Both the position numbers and the translations under genes were made by a program. This document shows, in pieces, positions 18,677-27,516 of a DNA stretch of 64,000 bases. Source of the stretch: Pseudochelatococcus contaminans (lineage in GTDB: Bacteria > Pseudomonadota > Alphaproteobacteria > Rhizobiales > Beijerinckiaceae); assembly GCF_014195635.1 (NCBI RefSeq), contig NZ_JACICC010000006.1, positions 62,001-126,000 of the forward strand, in the 5' to 3' direction. The notes beneath the pieces are model-generated. The model made no database searches. It worked only from the letters and a program-made list of their open reading frames with translations, and was not told the DNA's origin. Position 1 is the first letter of the stretch; every line of letters begins with the position of its first letter.

Positions 18677-18965
18677 AATACTTCCTCCATCGGCAGATGG
18701 GGACAGCTAACTAAAAATAAAAATGCACTCAATCCATATGTTTACGTTCGCATCCGCAGTAAATTTAATGAATTAAAACAGGGCTTCTCATTATATTTTA
18801 TAAATTCAACTGTTTGGCTTCTTTTTTAATAGATCTATATCTATTTTTCTGAAATTCCATAGCATCAATAAGAGGATGGACGAAACAGCGCTCCGTGCGT
18901 CGCCCGAATGTGTTATTCATGCAACAAGTGGCAATTTTTTATGAGAGGGTCATTGGAGGCCGGTA
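18677..18965. promoter_or_regulatory. AT-rich promoter region of the haem receptor operon
   Basis: Long A/T runs around 18710-18860 with a direct repeat GGCTTCT (near 18783 and 18817) and an AATAGATCTATATCTATT stretch near 18826. This is where an iron-responsive promoter is expected. No operator is resolved. Confidence 0.35.
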
Positions 18966-19224
18966 AAAGCCCGATGCTCAGGAAAGCCGTGACGTGACTT
19001 TCAGGCAAAAGCTACCCGTAGGGCGGCTATTTTTGTCTTGTCTGGAAGCCGAATCGCGCCCCGGTATGACGATTCTGACGCCGGCAAACGTCAGGTGCTT
19101 GCAGAGGGTGGTTGCATCCGCCTGATTGCGGCTGATGTGGTCGAGCGACTCGGCAGGATGGGCAGCTCGCTTTGCTTGTCCTCGGAATAGCGGCATAGAG
19201 TGTGACGCGGGGTGGAACAGTCAT
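18966..19224 (-). pseudogene. remnant of a serine recombinase (N-terminal resolvase domain)
   Basis: Reading downward from the ATG at 19224 gives TVPPRVTLYA. One base is then lost and the next frame reads RYSEDKQSE, the start of a serine recombinase catalytic domain. After a deletion, another frame reads AESLDHISRNQADATTLCKH followed by LTFAGVRIVI, the conserved core before the recombinase domain. A last piece near 19030 reads DKTKIAALR, then a stop. At least two frame changes and a missing middle show that the gene is dead. It is the counterpart of the C-terminal remnant at 3795-4031. Confidence 0.75.
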
Positions 19225-19475
19225 GAGGCTGCCAGATTATAAGAATAAATCACATTTATACTTATTTTAATAGAAAATTATTTGCAATTGTGAGTTTTTC
19301 ACCTGCTTTTCCGAGTCCATCGATACTGCGCTGCTTTGAAGCAGCCGCTCCTGCATCCGGTGGGTCTTAAAGTCGTATAGGGTAGCGCCGACGCGTAATA
19401 ATCGATCCACCTGATTCTTTCGATGAGCAATACGGCGAAATGATTCCATCACAGATATGGATTCAATGATTCATA

Positions 19476-19937
19476 GTGAGAAAAACGATGTTTAGAGTGT
19501 TGACGAACGCTTTGTGGAGCGGGGCGCTTTTGCTCGCGATGGCGATGCCTGCGGCGGCTGAGGATTTTAAGGTCGAGATGCTCAACAAGGGCAAGGGCGG
19601 GTTGATGGTATTCGAGCCACAGACCCTGCGCATCGCTCCTGGCGATACGGTAACCTTCGTCCCGACGCACAGGACGCACAATGCCGAGACCGTCAAGGGG
19701 CTGGTGCCTGACGGCGCGGAGACGTTCAGAGGCAAAATCAATCAGGAAATAACGGCGACCTTTTCTGTTCCAGGGGCTTATCTCATCAAATGCGCGCCGC
19801 ATCTTCCCATGGGCATGATAGCGCTTGTGATCGTTGGCGATGAAACACCGACAAACATCGAGGCCATCAAGGCCGCCAAGTTGCCGAAGAAATCGCGGGA
19901 ACGGCTGGAGGCGTCGTTGGCGGAACTCGGGCTGTGA
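19476..19937 (+). CDS. pseudoazurin, type I blue copper electron carrier
   Basis: 153 residues from a GTG at 19476, or 149 from the ATG at 19488; both leave a good signal peptide cut near AAAED. The mature cupredoxin matches pseudoazurin. Copper ligands are His68 (in THRTHNAET), Cys106, His109 and Met114 (in [10 protein letters not shown]). Pseudoazurins carry electrons in the periplasm, classically to nitrite reductase, but no denitrification gene is in the window. The genes that follow are copper-related, so a link to copper supply or periplasmic redox is likely. Confidence 0.93.
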   Translation: MRKTMFRVLTNALWSGALLLAMAMPAAAEDFKVEMLNKGKGGLMVFEPQTLRIAPGDTVTFVPTHRTHNAETVKGLVPDGAETFRGKINQEITATFSVPGAYLIKCAPHLPMGMIALVIVGDETPTNIEAIKAAKLPKKSRERLEASLAELGL

Positions 19938-20144
19938 ATCCGAGCATTTTCAACGTCCGCAGGCTGGAAGAGGGTATATAAATTTCGATAGCAATCAATT
20001 TTCTATAAAAATAATAATTTTTATATATTGACTCTGATGGGAAGGGGCGAAATGCTGGTCTGGCTTAATGAACCAGACGATGTTTCCGCTTGCATCGTTG
20101 CCGGTTCCGGAGCGCCCCATTCCGGTTTCCATTGGAGAAACAGC
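19938..20144. promoter_or_regulatory. AT-rich gap with likely promoter
   Basis: Positions 19974-20035 are almost pure A/T, with GTATATAAATTTCG and TATATATTGACT stretches like those in front of other genes in the island. Likely a promoter for the His-rich protein gene at 20145. Confidence 0.3.
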
Positions 20145-20588
20145 ATGATGAAACGTTCACTGATGGCCGCCGGATTGCTGATGGCCTTGACCGCTGGCGG
20201 TGTCGCCCATGACGTGAAGGGCGGCACTGCCGGGGCAGGGCATGGCCATGCGCATTCGCTGCTGGAAGTGGCAGCCGCTGGAGCGCCGCGCATTCTGGAA
20301 CTCAAGGTGGTTGAAGATGCAAAAAGCGGCTTCAACCTTTTTCTGGTCACCGAGAATTTCGAGTTCGCGCCGGAGCTGGCCAGCCAGCAGCATGCTGCGG
20401 GCAAGGGGCATGGCCATGTCTATGTCGACGGTGTCAAGGTTTCGCGTCTCTATGGCAACGCTTATCATCTTGAAGGGCTGAAGCCGGGAGAGCACCGCAT
20501 CGAAGTCGTTCTCAACACCAACGATCATCGCGAATATGCGGTGGGCGGCGATAAGATTTCTGCTGCTGCGACTGTCGTCGCTCCGTAA
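20145..20588 (+). CDS. His-rich exported protein, possible copper binder
   Basis: 147 residues; the ATG at 20145 follows TTGGAGA and opens a clean signal peptide (cut near residue 21). The mature protein has two histidine clusters, GHGHAH at residues 32-37 and GKGHGH at 87-91, and a beta-rich C-terminal part with HVYVDGVKVSRLYGNAYHLE and LKPGEHRIEV, suggesting a small immunoglobulin-like fold. I cannot name the family. Its place between pseudoazurin and copC/copD suggests periplasmic metal handling, but this is inference from composition and neighbours. Confidence 0.65.
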   Translation: MMKRSLMAAGLLMALTAGGVAHDVKGGTAGAGHGHAHSLLEVAAAGAPRILELKVVEDAKSGFNLFLVTENFEFAPELASQQHAAGKGHGHVYVDGVKVSRLYGNAYHLEGLKPGEHRIEVVLNTNDHREYAVGGDKISAAATVVAP

Positions 20589-20716
20589 CGGCGGCTATCG
20601 TCATGCAGGTCGCTTTGCAGCGATCTCTCGTTTCATTTCGTTCAGCCAGGCGAAAACAGCATCACGCACAGTGCAATCTGCCTTGCGGTGCGCGCCGCAT
20701 TTCTTGCCTTTGAGAT

Positions 20717-22063
20717 ATGACCAATCGCCAATTACACCTGAACCTGTTCGTGCATGGCCGCGGGCATCATGAAGCTGCCTGGCGGCACGATGGCGCTACC
20801 CATCGATCCCTGACGGATATCGCGTATTACACGGACTTGGCCCGCAAGGCCGAAGCCGCGCGCTTCGACGCTATATTCTTCGCGGATGCGCTGGGTATTG
20901 GCGATGAAGTGGTGCATGTCGCCAAGGGCGGGCTTGAGCCTATCACCATCATTGCGGCGCTTGCGGGCGCGACGGAGCGGCTTGGCCTCATCGCCACCGC
21001 GTCGACGACCTATTCCGAGCCTTACAATCTTGCTCGTCAGTTTGCCTCGCTCGATCACATCACCAATGGCCGCGTGGGCTGGAATATCGTTACCTCATGG
21101 GTTTCGGGAGCCGGGCCGAATTTCGGTGACGACCGGCAAATCGAGCATGCGGAACGTTACGAAAGAGCGTGGGAATTCATCGATGTCGTCGGCAAGCTGT
21201 GGGATAGCTGGGACGATGGCGCGGTCCTCGACGACAGGGCGGCAGGCGTCTACGCCCGGCAAGATGCCATCCGCCGCATTGATCATGTCGGCCCGCGATT
21301 CAGGGTGCGTGGTCCGCTCAACGTTCCCCGTTCGCCGCAGGGGCGGCCAGTGTATGTGCAGGCAGGTTCGTCGGTCTCCGGCAGACAATTCGCCGCCGCG
21401 CATGCCGAAGCGATCTTCACGGCGCACCTTGATAAAACCGCTGCGAAGGGGTTCTACGCCGATATCAAGACACAGGCAGCCGCTTTGGGGCGCGCGCCGG
21501 ACAGTCTCGTCATCCTGCCCGGCATCAGCCCGACGATTGCCGCCACCGAGGCCGAAGCCCACCGGCTGGCGGATGAGTTGAATGCCCTGACTCACCCCGC
21601 TGTGGGGCTCGACCGGCTCGCGGACCGCTTCGGCGGGCATGATTTTTCTCATCTGCCGTTGGATGGCGTCCTCTCGGTTGAGGATTTTCCGGACCCGCGA
21701 AAGGTGCAGGCTGCGCAAAGCCGCGCTATCGCCATTACCGATCTGGTTGCCCGCGAAAAACTGACGCTGCGGGAGCTGCTGCATCGGCTATCCGGCGCGA
21801 GGGGGCATTTTGCCATTTCCGGCACGCCCGAGCAGATAGCCGATACGATCGAGGACTGGTTTAAGTCTGGTGCGGCAGATGGATTTAACGTCATGCCGCC
21901 CATCCTGCCGTCACAGTTCGATATCTTTGTCAGCGAGGTGCTGCCGATCCTGCGGCGGCGCGGCCTTTTTCGTGACGATTACGAGGGTCGGATGCTGCGC
22001 GATCACTTCGGCCTGTCACGCCCTCATAGCCAGTATTTTGAACCGCAGACGGGTTTGGAATGA
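20717..22063 (+). CDS. LLM-class flavin-dependent monooxygenase (NtaA/SnaA/DszA group)
   Basis: 448 residues of the bacterial luciferase-like family. N-terminal QLHLNLFVHGRGHHEAAWR, central GRVGWNIVTSWVSGAGPNFG and FRVRGPLNVPRSPQGRPVYV are hallmarks of the NtaA/SnaA/DszA subgroup, which uses reduced FMN from a partner reductase to attack sulfur or nitrogen compounds. Known members open nitrilotriacetate, dibenzothiophene sulfone or dimethyl sulfide. The substrate here is unknown. It sits between two copper genes; a short GC stem and T-run follow its stop. Two paralogues lie at 29196 and 38835. Confidence 0.9.
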   Translation: MTNRQLHLNLFVHGRGHHEAAWRHDGATHRSLTDIAYYTDLARKAEAARFDAIFFADALGIGDEVVHVAKGGLEPITIIAALAGATERLGLIATASTTYSEPYNLARQFASLDHITNGRVGWNIVTSWVSGAGPNFGDDRQIEHAERYERAWEFIDVVGKLWDSWDDGAVLDDRAAGVYARQDAIRRIDHVGPRFRVRGPLNVPRSPQGRPVYVQAGSSVSGRQFAAAHAEAIFTAHLDKTAAKGFYADIKTQAAALGRAPDSLVILPGISPTIAATEAEAHRLADELNALTHPAVGLDRLADRFGGHDFSHLPLDGVLSVEDFPDPRKVQAAQSRAIAITDLVAREKLTLRELLHRLSGARGHFAISGTPEQIADTIEDWFKSGAADGFNVMPPILPSQFDIFVSEVLPILRRRGLFRDDYEGRMLRDHFGLSRPHSQYFEPQTGLE

Positions 22064-22075
22064 CCGTGCCGACAC

Positions 22076-22093
22076 GCCCAGACGGGCTTTTTT
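22076..22093 (+). terminator. short rho-independent terminator
   Basis: GCCC-AGAC-GGGC followed by six T, 12 bases after the monooxygenase stop. The stem is short (4 bases), so efficiency is uncertain. Confidence 0.5.
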
Positions 22094-22110
22094 GCGCCAA
22101 ATAAGTATAC

Positions 22111-22139
22111 TTGACATATAGATTTTACAGATTGAATAT
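22111..22139 (+). promoter_or_regulatory. candidate promoter upstream of copC
   Basis: TTGACA at 22111-22116, a 17-base spacer and GAATAT at 22134-22139, about 65 bases before the copC start. The TTGACATATAGATTTTACAG stretch closely resembles one in the metNIQ/peptide-ABC gap. Confidence 0.4.
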
Positions 22140-22204
22140 CGCTTCATGTCGGCGCATTTGCAGCCGGAATGGATCGTCCCCCAAACAGGAAACAGGCAAA
22201 GATC

Positions 22205-22624
22205 ATGATTGCATCAGGACATAAAATATTCAACAGGCCGTCTGTCGTGGCTGGCCGTGCGAGAGTTCGCAGCTCCGTCGCCGCGCTTGTCGCCGGCGGC
22301 TTGTTGGCCGGTGTGTTTTATACCCCGGTCTGGGCGCACGCGCATCTCGATTCCGCAACGCCTGCCGCCGATTCCACCGTGCGCAAAGCGCCGGAGAAGG
22401 TCGTTGTTTCGTTCACCGAGGCGCTCGAAAAAGGTTTTTCGAATGTCGCGGTGAAGGACGCGCAGGGACGTAAGGTCGACAAGGGCGATATCGACATCAA
22501 CGACAAGACCGTGAGTGTTTCGGTCGATGATCTGGTGCCGGGCATCTACACCGTTGAATGGGATATTCTGTCCGTCGACACGCACAAGACGAAGGGTTCT
22601 TTCAACTTCACCGTCAAGCCCTGA
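22205..22624 (+). CDS. copC: copper resistance protein CopC
   Basis: About 139 residues with signal peptide cut before HAHLDS. The new N-terminal His45 plus Asp125 and His127 (in SVDTHKTKG) form the Cu(II) site known in CopC. The fold-typical PEKVVVSFTEALEKGFS segment follows. No Met-rich Cu(I) site is present. The ATG at 22205 is preferred over one 36 bases upstream because it gives the cleaner signal peptide. CopC passes periplasmic copper to CopD, encoded 57 bases downstream. Confidence 0.92.
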   Translation: MIASGHKIFNRPSVVAGRARVRSSVAALVAGGLLAGVFYTPVWAHAHLDSATPAADSTVRKAPEKVVVSFTEALEKGFSNVAVKDAQGRKVDKGDIDINDKTVSVSVDDLVPGIYTVEWDILSVDTHKTKGSFNFTVKP

Positions 22625-22681
22625 GCTTTGTAAAAGGACAGATACGCGCGCATCGACACTCCCGCATCGAAAAGATCGATA

Positions 22682-24544
22682 ATGCCTGAAGATCTGTTTG
22701 AGGTGTCGGTGCTTGTGCGTCTGGCGAGGGGCGTGGACCTGCTGGCCTCGATTGGCCTGTTCGGCACGCTGCTCTACACATGGGCCATCGCGCTGCCGGC
22801 TCTGGTGGAAGCTGGCGAAAAAACGCGGTGGCGCGGCGGCGTGCGGAAAGCGGCCTTGCTACTGCTCGCGGTAAAAGTGGCCAGCAGCCTGTTATGGCTT
22901 TTCGGCCAGGCGCTGGCCATGGCCGGCGATGACGGGGCCATCGGATGGTCTGCGATCTCGCAGGTCGCGACAGGCACTCTTTTCGGCCGGGCCTTGATCG
23001 CGCGGGTCGTGCTGTTCGCGGCGGCGGTTGCGGTCGCCGGCTCATTGCTGTCTGGGTGGCGGGTCGCTCTTGCAACCGTGTTTGCGGGCCTTTCACTCGC
23101 TCTTCTGATCGAGCAAGGGCACGCGGCGGCCACGGATGACATCGTTCTGCCGTTGCTTATTGCTGTGCATGTCATCGCAGCCGGCGCTTGGCTCGGGGCG
23201 CTGGTTCCTCTGCTGCTTTTCGTCCACCTGTTCCCGGATTCGGCTGCCGTTGCGGCGCGGCGATTTTCCGGTCTCGGACTTGTGGCGGTTGTGGCTCTGT
23301 TCGCCACGGCGTGGGTGCAGTCGCTCTATCTCATCGGCGATGTTGGCGGGTGGTTCGGTACGACCTACGGAATTGTCGCTATCGGCAAAACGGTTCTGTT
23401 CGCGCTTCTGCTGCTGATCGCGGCTGCCAACAGGTTCATCCTGACGCCGAAGCTTGAAGGGGCAGGGGCCTCCCGCACGGCATTGCTGATTAGTATCGGG
23501 ATCGAAACGGCTGTTGCGCTCGTGCTGGTGGCCGCTGCGGTGGTGCTTGCGACGCTGCCGCCCGGCAAGCATTTGCAGCCGCAATGGCCATTTTCGTTCC
23601 AGCCGGATTTCAGCAATATCCATATCTGGTACTACGGGCGGGAGTTGTGGCGCGTTGCCATTCTGGCCGCGGCGGCGGTGATTGCCGTGCTGTGCCTATT
23701 TTTCCGCCGCACGCGCATCGCCGGCCCGGTGTTGGCTGCGATCGTCGTCTTCGCGACACCGTGGCCGAACCTGCGGGTATTGGCGAAGCCGGCCTATCCC
23801 ACGAGTTTTTATCGCTCTCCCACAGGTTATGCCGCGTCCTCGATTGCGCGCGGAGAAGACATCGTGCGGGCGAATTGCGTGCCAGAGTGTTTCCGCGCCG
23901 AGCTGGATCCCACCGATCTGTCATCCTACAACCTCTGGCGGCGGTCTGACGGCGATCTCTTCAGCTGGCTTGTCGACGTCTTCGACGTCAAAGGCTTTAG
24001 CCCCATGCCACACGGCACGATAGCGGCGCTGACCGAAAGACAACGCTGGTTCCTGATCGATTATTTCCGCGCACGCTCCACGGGCTTCGCCGTTCGTGGG
24101 CGGCAGGATTGGCCCTATCCGGTGCCGGCGCCCCGGTTTGATTTCGTGTGCGGCGACGGCAGCACGCGCACGATTGCCGACCTGCGCGGCAACGTCATCC
24201 ACATCGTTGCCGCCACCGGGGATGCGCCCGTTACGCTTCCGCCGCCGCCAGCGGGAATTGGCCTGCGAACCGTTGTCCTCACCGATCAGGATTCGATAGC
24301 CCTCGATGCCCCGGACGTCTGTTTCAGCTCATCCCCGGATGCGTGGCGGGCATTCGCCATCGTGACCCATGAGGATGACGCCGGGCTGGACGGAACCAGT
24401 GTGCTGCTGGACGCGAACGGCTGGCTACGCCTGCGGGCACCGACCACGCGGCTGCTGACTGACGAGGATTTCTGGCGGGACACGGTGACCACGTTGTCGA
24501 AGGAGCCAATTCCCGGCGATGCCGGGGCTGGGCACAAACATTGA
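22682..24544 (+). CDS. copD: CopD copper permease fused to degenerate cytochrome c-like and thioredoxin-like domains
   Basis: 620 residues in three parts. Residues 1-365 carry about nine membrane spans of the CopD family, with conserved EQGHAAAT and HVIAAGAWLGAL histidine segments. Residues 385-465 resemble a cytochrome c module (RGEDIVRANC at the front, MPHG axial-Met loop at 442). The haem-attachment CxxCH is not there: the site reads Cys399-V-P-E-Cys403-Phe, so covalent haem is unlikely. Residues 480-615 look like a thioredoxin/SCO-type domain (APRFDFVCGDG, ADLRGNVIHIVA) without CxxC. CopD normally imports copper across the inner membrane; the tail could dock a partner or bind copper. Follows copC. 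Confidence 0.85.
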   Translation: MPEDLFEVSVLVRLARGVDLLASIGLFGTLLYTWAIALPALVEAGEKTRWRGGVRKAALLLLAVKVASSLLWLFGQALAMAGDDGAIGWSAISQVATGTLFGRALIARVVLFAAAVAVAGSLLSGWRVALATVFAGLSLALLIEQGHAAATDDIVLPLLIAVHVIAAGAWLGALVPLLLFVHLFPDSAAVAARRFSGLGLVAVVALFATAWVQSLYLIGDVGGWFGTTYGIVAIGKTVLFALLLLIAAANRFILTPKLEGAGASRTALLISIGIETAVALVLVAAAVVLATLPPGKHLQPQWPFSFQPDFSNIHIWYYGRELWRVAILAAAAVIAVLCLFFRRTRIAGPVLAAIVVFATPWPNLRVLAKPAYPTSFYRSPTGYAASSIARGEDIVRANCVPECFRAELDPTDLSSYNLWRRSDGDLFSWLVDVFDVKGFSPMPHGTIAALTERQRWFLIDYFRARSTGFAVRGRQDWPYPVPAPRFDFVCGDGSTRTIADLRGNVIHIVAATGDAPVTLPPPPAGIGLRTVVLTDQDSIALDAPDVCFSSSPDAWRAFAIVTHEDDAGLDGTSVLLDANGWLRLRAPTTRLLTDEDFWRDTVTTLSKEPIPGDAGAGHKH

Positions 24545-24686
24545 CGCCAGCTTGAAACAAGATTGCCGCCGCGCGGGCAAGCCGCGGCGGCTGAACGCAG
24601 GACAACAAGCGAAGCCGTGAGACCCCGCAAGCTTTGAACGGGTTTTCCGGCCGCGCGGGTCTCGATATCACAGGAGGAATTTGCGC

Positions 24687-26153
24687 ATGTCTCGTCTCGA
24701 TCTGCTGAACGAACAGGTTCGCCGTATCTTCGACTATCAGGATATCAAGGTGGCGGACTGGGTGACGGCGCGCGAGGGCGTTGACCATAACGTGCTGATC
24801 GTCGGCGGTGGCCAGAGCGGGCTGTCGCTGGCCTTTGCTTTGGCACGCGCCGGCATCGGCAAAGTCAGCGTCGTGGATGCGCACGCAAAAGGCCAGGCCG
24901 GAATCTGGAAGAGAACGGCGCGCATGCGCACCCTCCGCACGTTGAAAACGCTGGTGGGGCCGGATATCGGGCTAACGGCGTTGTCTTTCCCGAGCTGGTA
25001 TGAGGCCGTTCATGGGGAGGGGGCGTTTCAGGATGTGGCCCGCATTCCGCGCCTTGAATGGGATGCTTATCTGCAATGGTTTGCGGAGCGCACGCAAATC
25101 GATGTCCGCCACGGCGTCCGCGTCGTTGGTGTTGAGCCGGCGGGTGATGCGCTGCGCGTGCATCTCGATATCGATGGAACGCCCGCTGTCGAGATCACCC
25201 GCAAGCTGGTGCTGGCGAGCGGCATCGACAGTCTGGGCGGGGCGTTCATCCCGCCGATCATCAGCGGCTCGCTGCCGCAGTCCTTGTATCGGCATACGTC
25301 GGAAGAGATCGACTACAAGGCGCTTGCGGGTAAAAAAGTCGGCGTCATCGGTGCGGCGTCCTCCGCGTTCGATGCCGCCGCCGAGGCACTGGAGGCCGGT
25401 GCCGAGGCTGTGCATGTGCTGTCTCGCCGGGCGGAGGTTCCCGCGCTCAGCATTCTGCGCCAGCGCGGCTATCCCGGTGTCGCGGACCGCTTCCACCTGC
25501 TGCCCGACGCCCTGCGCTGGACACTTGTGAACACGGTGCTGCGCGCGGGGTCTCCGCCGCCGGCGGACTCCATTACCCGCGCCACCGTTTTCCCTAATTT
25601 CCACCTGCATCTCGGGGCGGAGTTGACGGATGTGTCCGTGAACGATGGGCGCATTCAGGCGCGTGTCAATGATGAAGCGTTCACCTTCGATTTCGTCATC
25701 GCAGGCACGGGCTTTGTCCAGCGCCCGGCGACGGCCCCGGCGCTGTCTGCCATTGCAGATGACATCGCGCTGTGGCGCGACCGTTATACGCCGCCGGCCG
25801 GGGAGGAAAACGAGGCGCTGCTGGATTATCCCTATCTTGGAACAGGCTTCGAGTTTACGGAGAAGGAGCCCGGTACCGCGCCTTATGTCGGCAGCATCTT
25901 CTGCTATACAAATGCGGCCCAGCTGAGTTTTGGCCGTCTGATCGGCGATATTCCGACCATCAAATGGGGCATTCCGCATCTGGCCAACGCCATTGGCGAC
26001 AGCCTGTTCTTCGAGGATCAGCAGGATCACGTGCGGCGCATTACCGCGCCCGTGGCCGCCCCCGATTTCACGCGTGATGTTTATGCATCCTCGGTTTGGA
26101 ATAACCGCGCTTCCGCCGCCAGCGAGGACAAGGAACAGCTTGCGGTGACATAA
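24687..26153 (+). CDS. FAD/NAD(P)-binding monooxygenase-like protein
   Basis: 488 residues; the ATG at 24687 has AGGAGG nine bases upstream. An N-terminal FAD motif VLIVGGGQSGLSLAFALA lies near residue 35 and a second Rossmann motif KKVGVIGAASSAFDAAAEAL near residue 215. A late FVIAGTGFVQRP segment matches FAD-containing N-hydroxylases and Baeyer-Villiger-type enzymes. It probably inserts one oxygen atom using NAD(P)H. Unlike the LLM enzymes nearby it needs no separate flavin reductase. The substrate is unknown. A strong stem-loop follows the stop. Confidence 0.82.
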   Translation: MSRLDLLNEQVRRIFDYQDIKVADWVTAREGVDHNVLIVGGGQSGLSLAFALARAGIGKVSVVDAHAKGQAGIWKRTARMRTLRTLKTLVGPDIGLTALSFPSWYEAVHGEGAFQDVARIPRLEWDAYLQWFAERTQIDVRHGVRVVGVEPAGDALRVHLDIDGTPAVEITRKLVLASGIDSLGGAFIPPIISGSLPQSLYRHTSEEIDYKALAGKKVGVIGAASSAFDAAAEALEAGAEAVHVLSRRAEVPALSILRQRGYPGVADRFHLLPDALRWTLVNTVLRAGSPPPADSITRATVFPNFHLHLGAELTDVSVNDGRIQARVNDEAFTFDFVIAGTGFVQRPATAPALSAIADDIALWRDRYTPPAGEENEALLDYPYLGTGFEFTEKEPGTAPYVGSIFCYTNAAQLSFGRLIGDIPTIKWGIPHLANAIGDSLFFEDQQDHVRRITAPVAAPDFTRDVYASSVWNNRASAASEDKEQLAVT

Positions 26154-26171
26154 CCGTGTGAAGCGGACACG

Positions 26172-26198
26172 AAAAACCCGGGCGGATGGCCGCCCGGG
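26172..26198 (-). terminator. rho-independent terminator, minus-strand orientation
   Basis: Perfect 9-base stem CCCGGGCGG / CCGCCCGGG with a 4-base loop at 26177-26198; on the minus strand it is followed by TTTTT. It would stop transcripts coming from the aldo/keto reductase and may also end the plus-strand monooxygenase mRNA. Confidence 0.7.
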
Positions 26199-26220
26199 AT
26201 CGTTGGAATAGCTGGCTGTC

Positions 26221-26320
26221 CAGAGCCTTTCGGCATTTCGTTGAAACGCCGAAAGGCTCTATCTTTTTGGTTTGACGCGTTTTCTTCACACAAAGCTGTA
26301 TCCACTTTGCTTGAAAACGC
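26221..26320. repeat. two-part palindromic repeat, copy A
   Basis: Palindrome 1 (26221-26259) pairs AGAGCCTTTCGGC with GCCGAAAGGCTCT. Palindrome 2 (about 26275-26320) pairs GCGTTTTC with GAAAACGC around an inner ACAAAG/CTTTG pair. The same two-part unit occurs at 48827-48925 and 59960-60056, with degenerate copies near 33225 and 60378. It resembles intergenic palindromes common in Hyphomicrobiales. Confidence 0.75.
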
Positions 26321-26340
26321 TTTAAAACATACGCGCCGCA

Positions 26341-27390
26341 TCAAGGCGCGGGGCTGCCGTGTAGCTGAAACACCGCATCGACGCGCTCTTCGATCTCGGG
26401 TGTGATCGTCAGCTCCTGCGAGGCAAGGTTGGATTTCAACTGCTCGATGCTGGTCGCGCCGATGATGTTGGAGGTAACGAACGGCCGGCTTGTGACCCAG
26501 GCAATGGCGAATTGCGCCGGGTCGAGGCCGAAATCGCGCGCGATGGCCAGATAACGCGACAGCGCCTCTTCCGTGCCGGGCTTCTGATACCGCCCGCCGC
26601 GATCGAACAGCGTGAGACGCGCCCCTGCCGGGCGGGCGCCGTTCTGGTACTTCCCTGTCAGGAAACCTTGCGCCAGCGGCGAATAGGCCAGCAGCCCCAC
26701 CTGCTCGCGCGCGTGGAACTCCGAAAGCCCACCTTCATAGGTGCGGTTGAGCAGGTTGAAGGCGTTCTGGACGCTGACAACGCGCGGCAGATTGCGCGTT
26801 TCCGAAAGGTGCAGAAAGCGCGACAGCCCCCAGGCGGTTTCGTTCGACAGGCCGATATGGCGCACCTTGCCAGCCTTGACGAGCGCGTCGAGCGCCTCAA
26901 GTGTTTCCTCGATAGGCACTTCCTCGACGATCCCGCCGCGCACTGCATGGGCGGCATTGCCGAACAGCGGCAGCACCCGGTTGGGCCAGTGCAACTGATA
27001 CAGGTCGATATAATCCGTTTGAAGCCGTCGGAGAGACTTGTCGATGGCCTCGTTGATGTTGCGCGCGTCCAGCCGGGGATAGGAACCGTCATCGCGCAGC
27101 CATGTGCGCTCGCTGGGGCCGGCGACCTTAGACGCAAGGATGACGCGATCACGGTTACCGCGTGCCTTGAACCAGTTGCCGATGATTGTCTCAGTCGAAC
27201 CCTGTGTTTCCGCACGCGGAGGGATCGAATAGCTCTCCGCTGTGTCGATGAAGTTGATGCCCTGATCGAGCGCAAGGTCGAGCTGGGCATGGCCTTCAGC
27301 TTCGGTATTCTGCTCGCCCCACGTCATCGTTCCCAAAGCGATGCTTGAAACGCGCAAGTCGGTTCTGCCCAGCGGTCTGTATTCCGTCAT
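26341..27390 (-). CDS. aldo/keto reductase
   Basis: About 349 residues from the ATG at 27390, chosen because GGAAG sits 8 bases upstream; the ATG 15 bases earlier overlaps that site. TIM-barrel aldo/keto reductase of the Tas/YajO group: GTMTWGEQNTEAEGHAQLD at the start, catalytic Tyr in DTAESY, Lys in ILASKVAG and His in LHWPN. It would reduce an aldehyde or ketone with NADPH. The next gene on the same strand upstream, a sulfurtransferase, lies 126 bases away, so cotranscription is possible but not certain. Confidence 0.92.
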   Translation of the reverse strand: MTEYRPLGRTDLRVSSIALGTMTWGEQNTEAEGHAQLDLALDQGINFIDTAESYSIPPRAETQGSTETIIGNWFKARGNRDRVILASKVAGPSERTWLRDDGSYPRLDARNINEAIDKSLRRLQTDYIDLYQLHWPNRVLPLFGNAAHAVRGGIVEEVPIEETLEALDALVKAGKVRHIGLSNETAWGLSRFLHLSETRNLPRVVSVQNAFNLLNRTYEGGLSEFHAREQVGLLAYSPLAQGFLTGKYQNGARPAGARLTLFDRGGRYQKPGTEEALSRYLAIARDFGLDPAQFAIAWVTSRPFVTSNIIGATSIEQLKSNLASQELTITPEIEERVDAVFQLHGSPAP

Positions 27391-27516
27391 TGATAGAGCT
27401 TCCAATACAGCAAGTGTGTTGATGTTATGGGGGGATAAAAGGATGAGACGGCGAAAAACGCCGTCTCATATGCCGCTCCGCCTGGAGCGGATGCGGTGCC
27501 ATCCGGCAAAAGGCGC

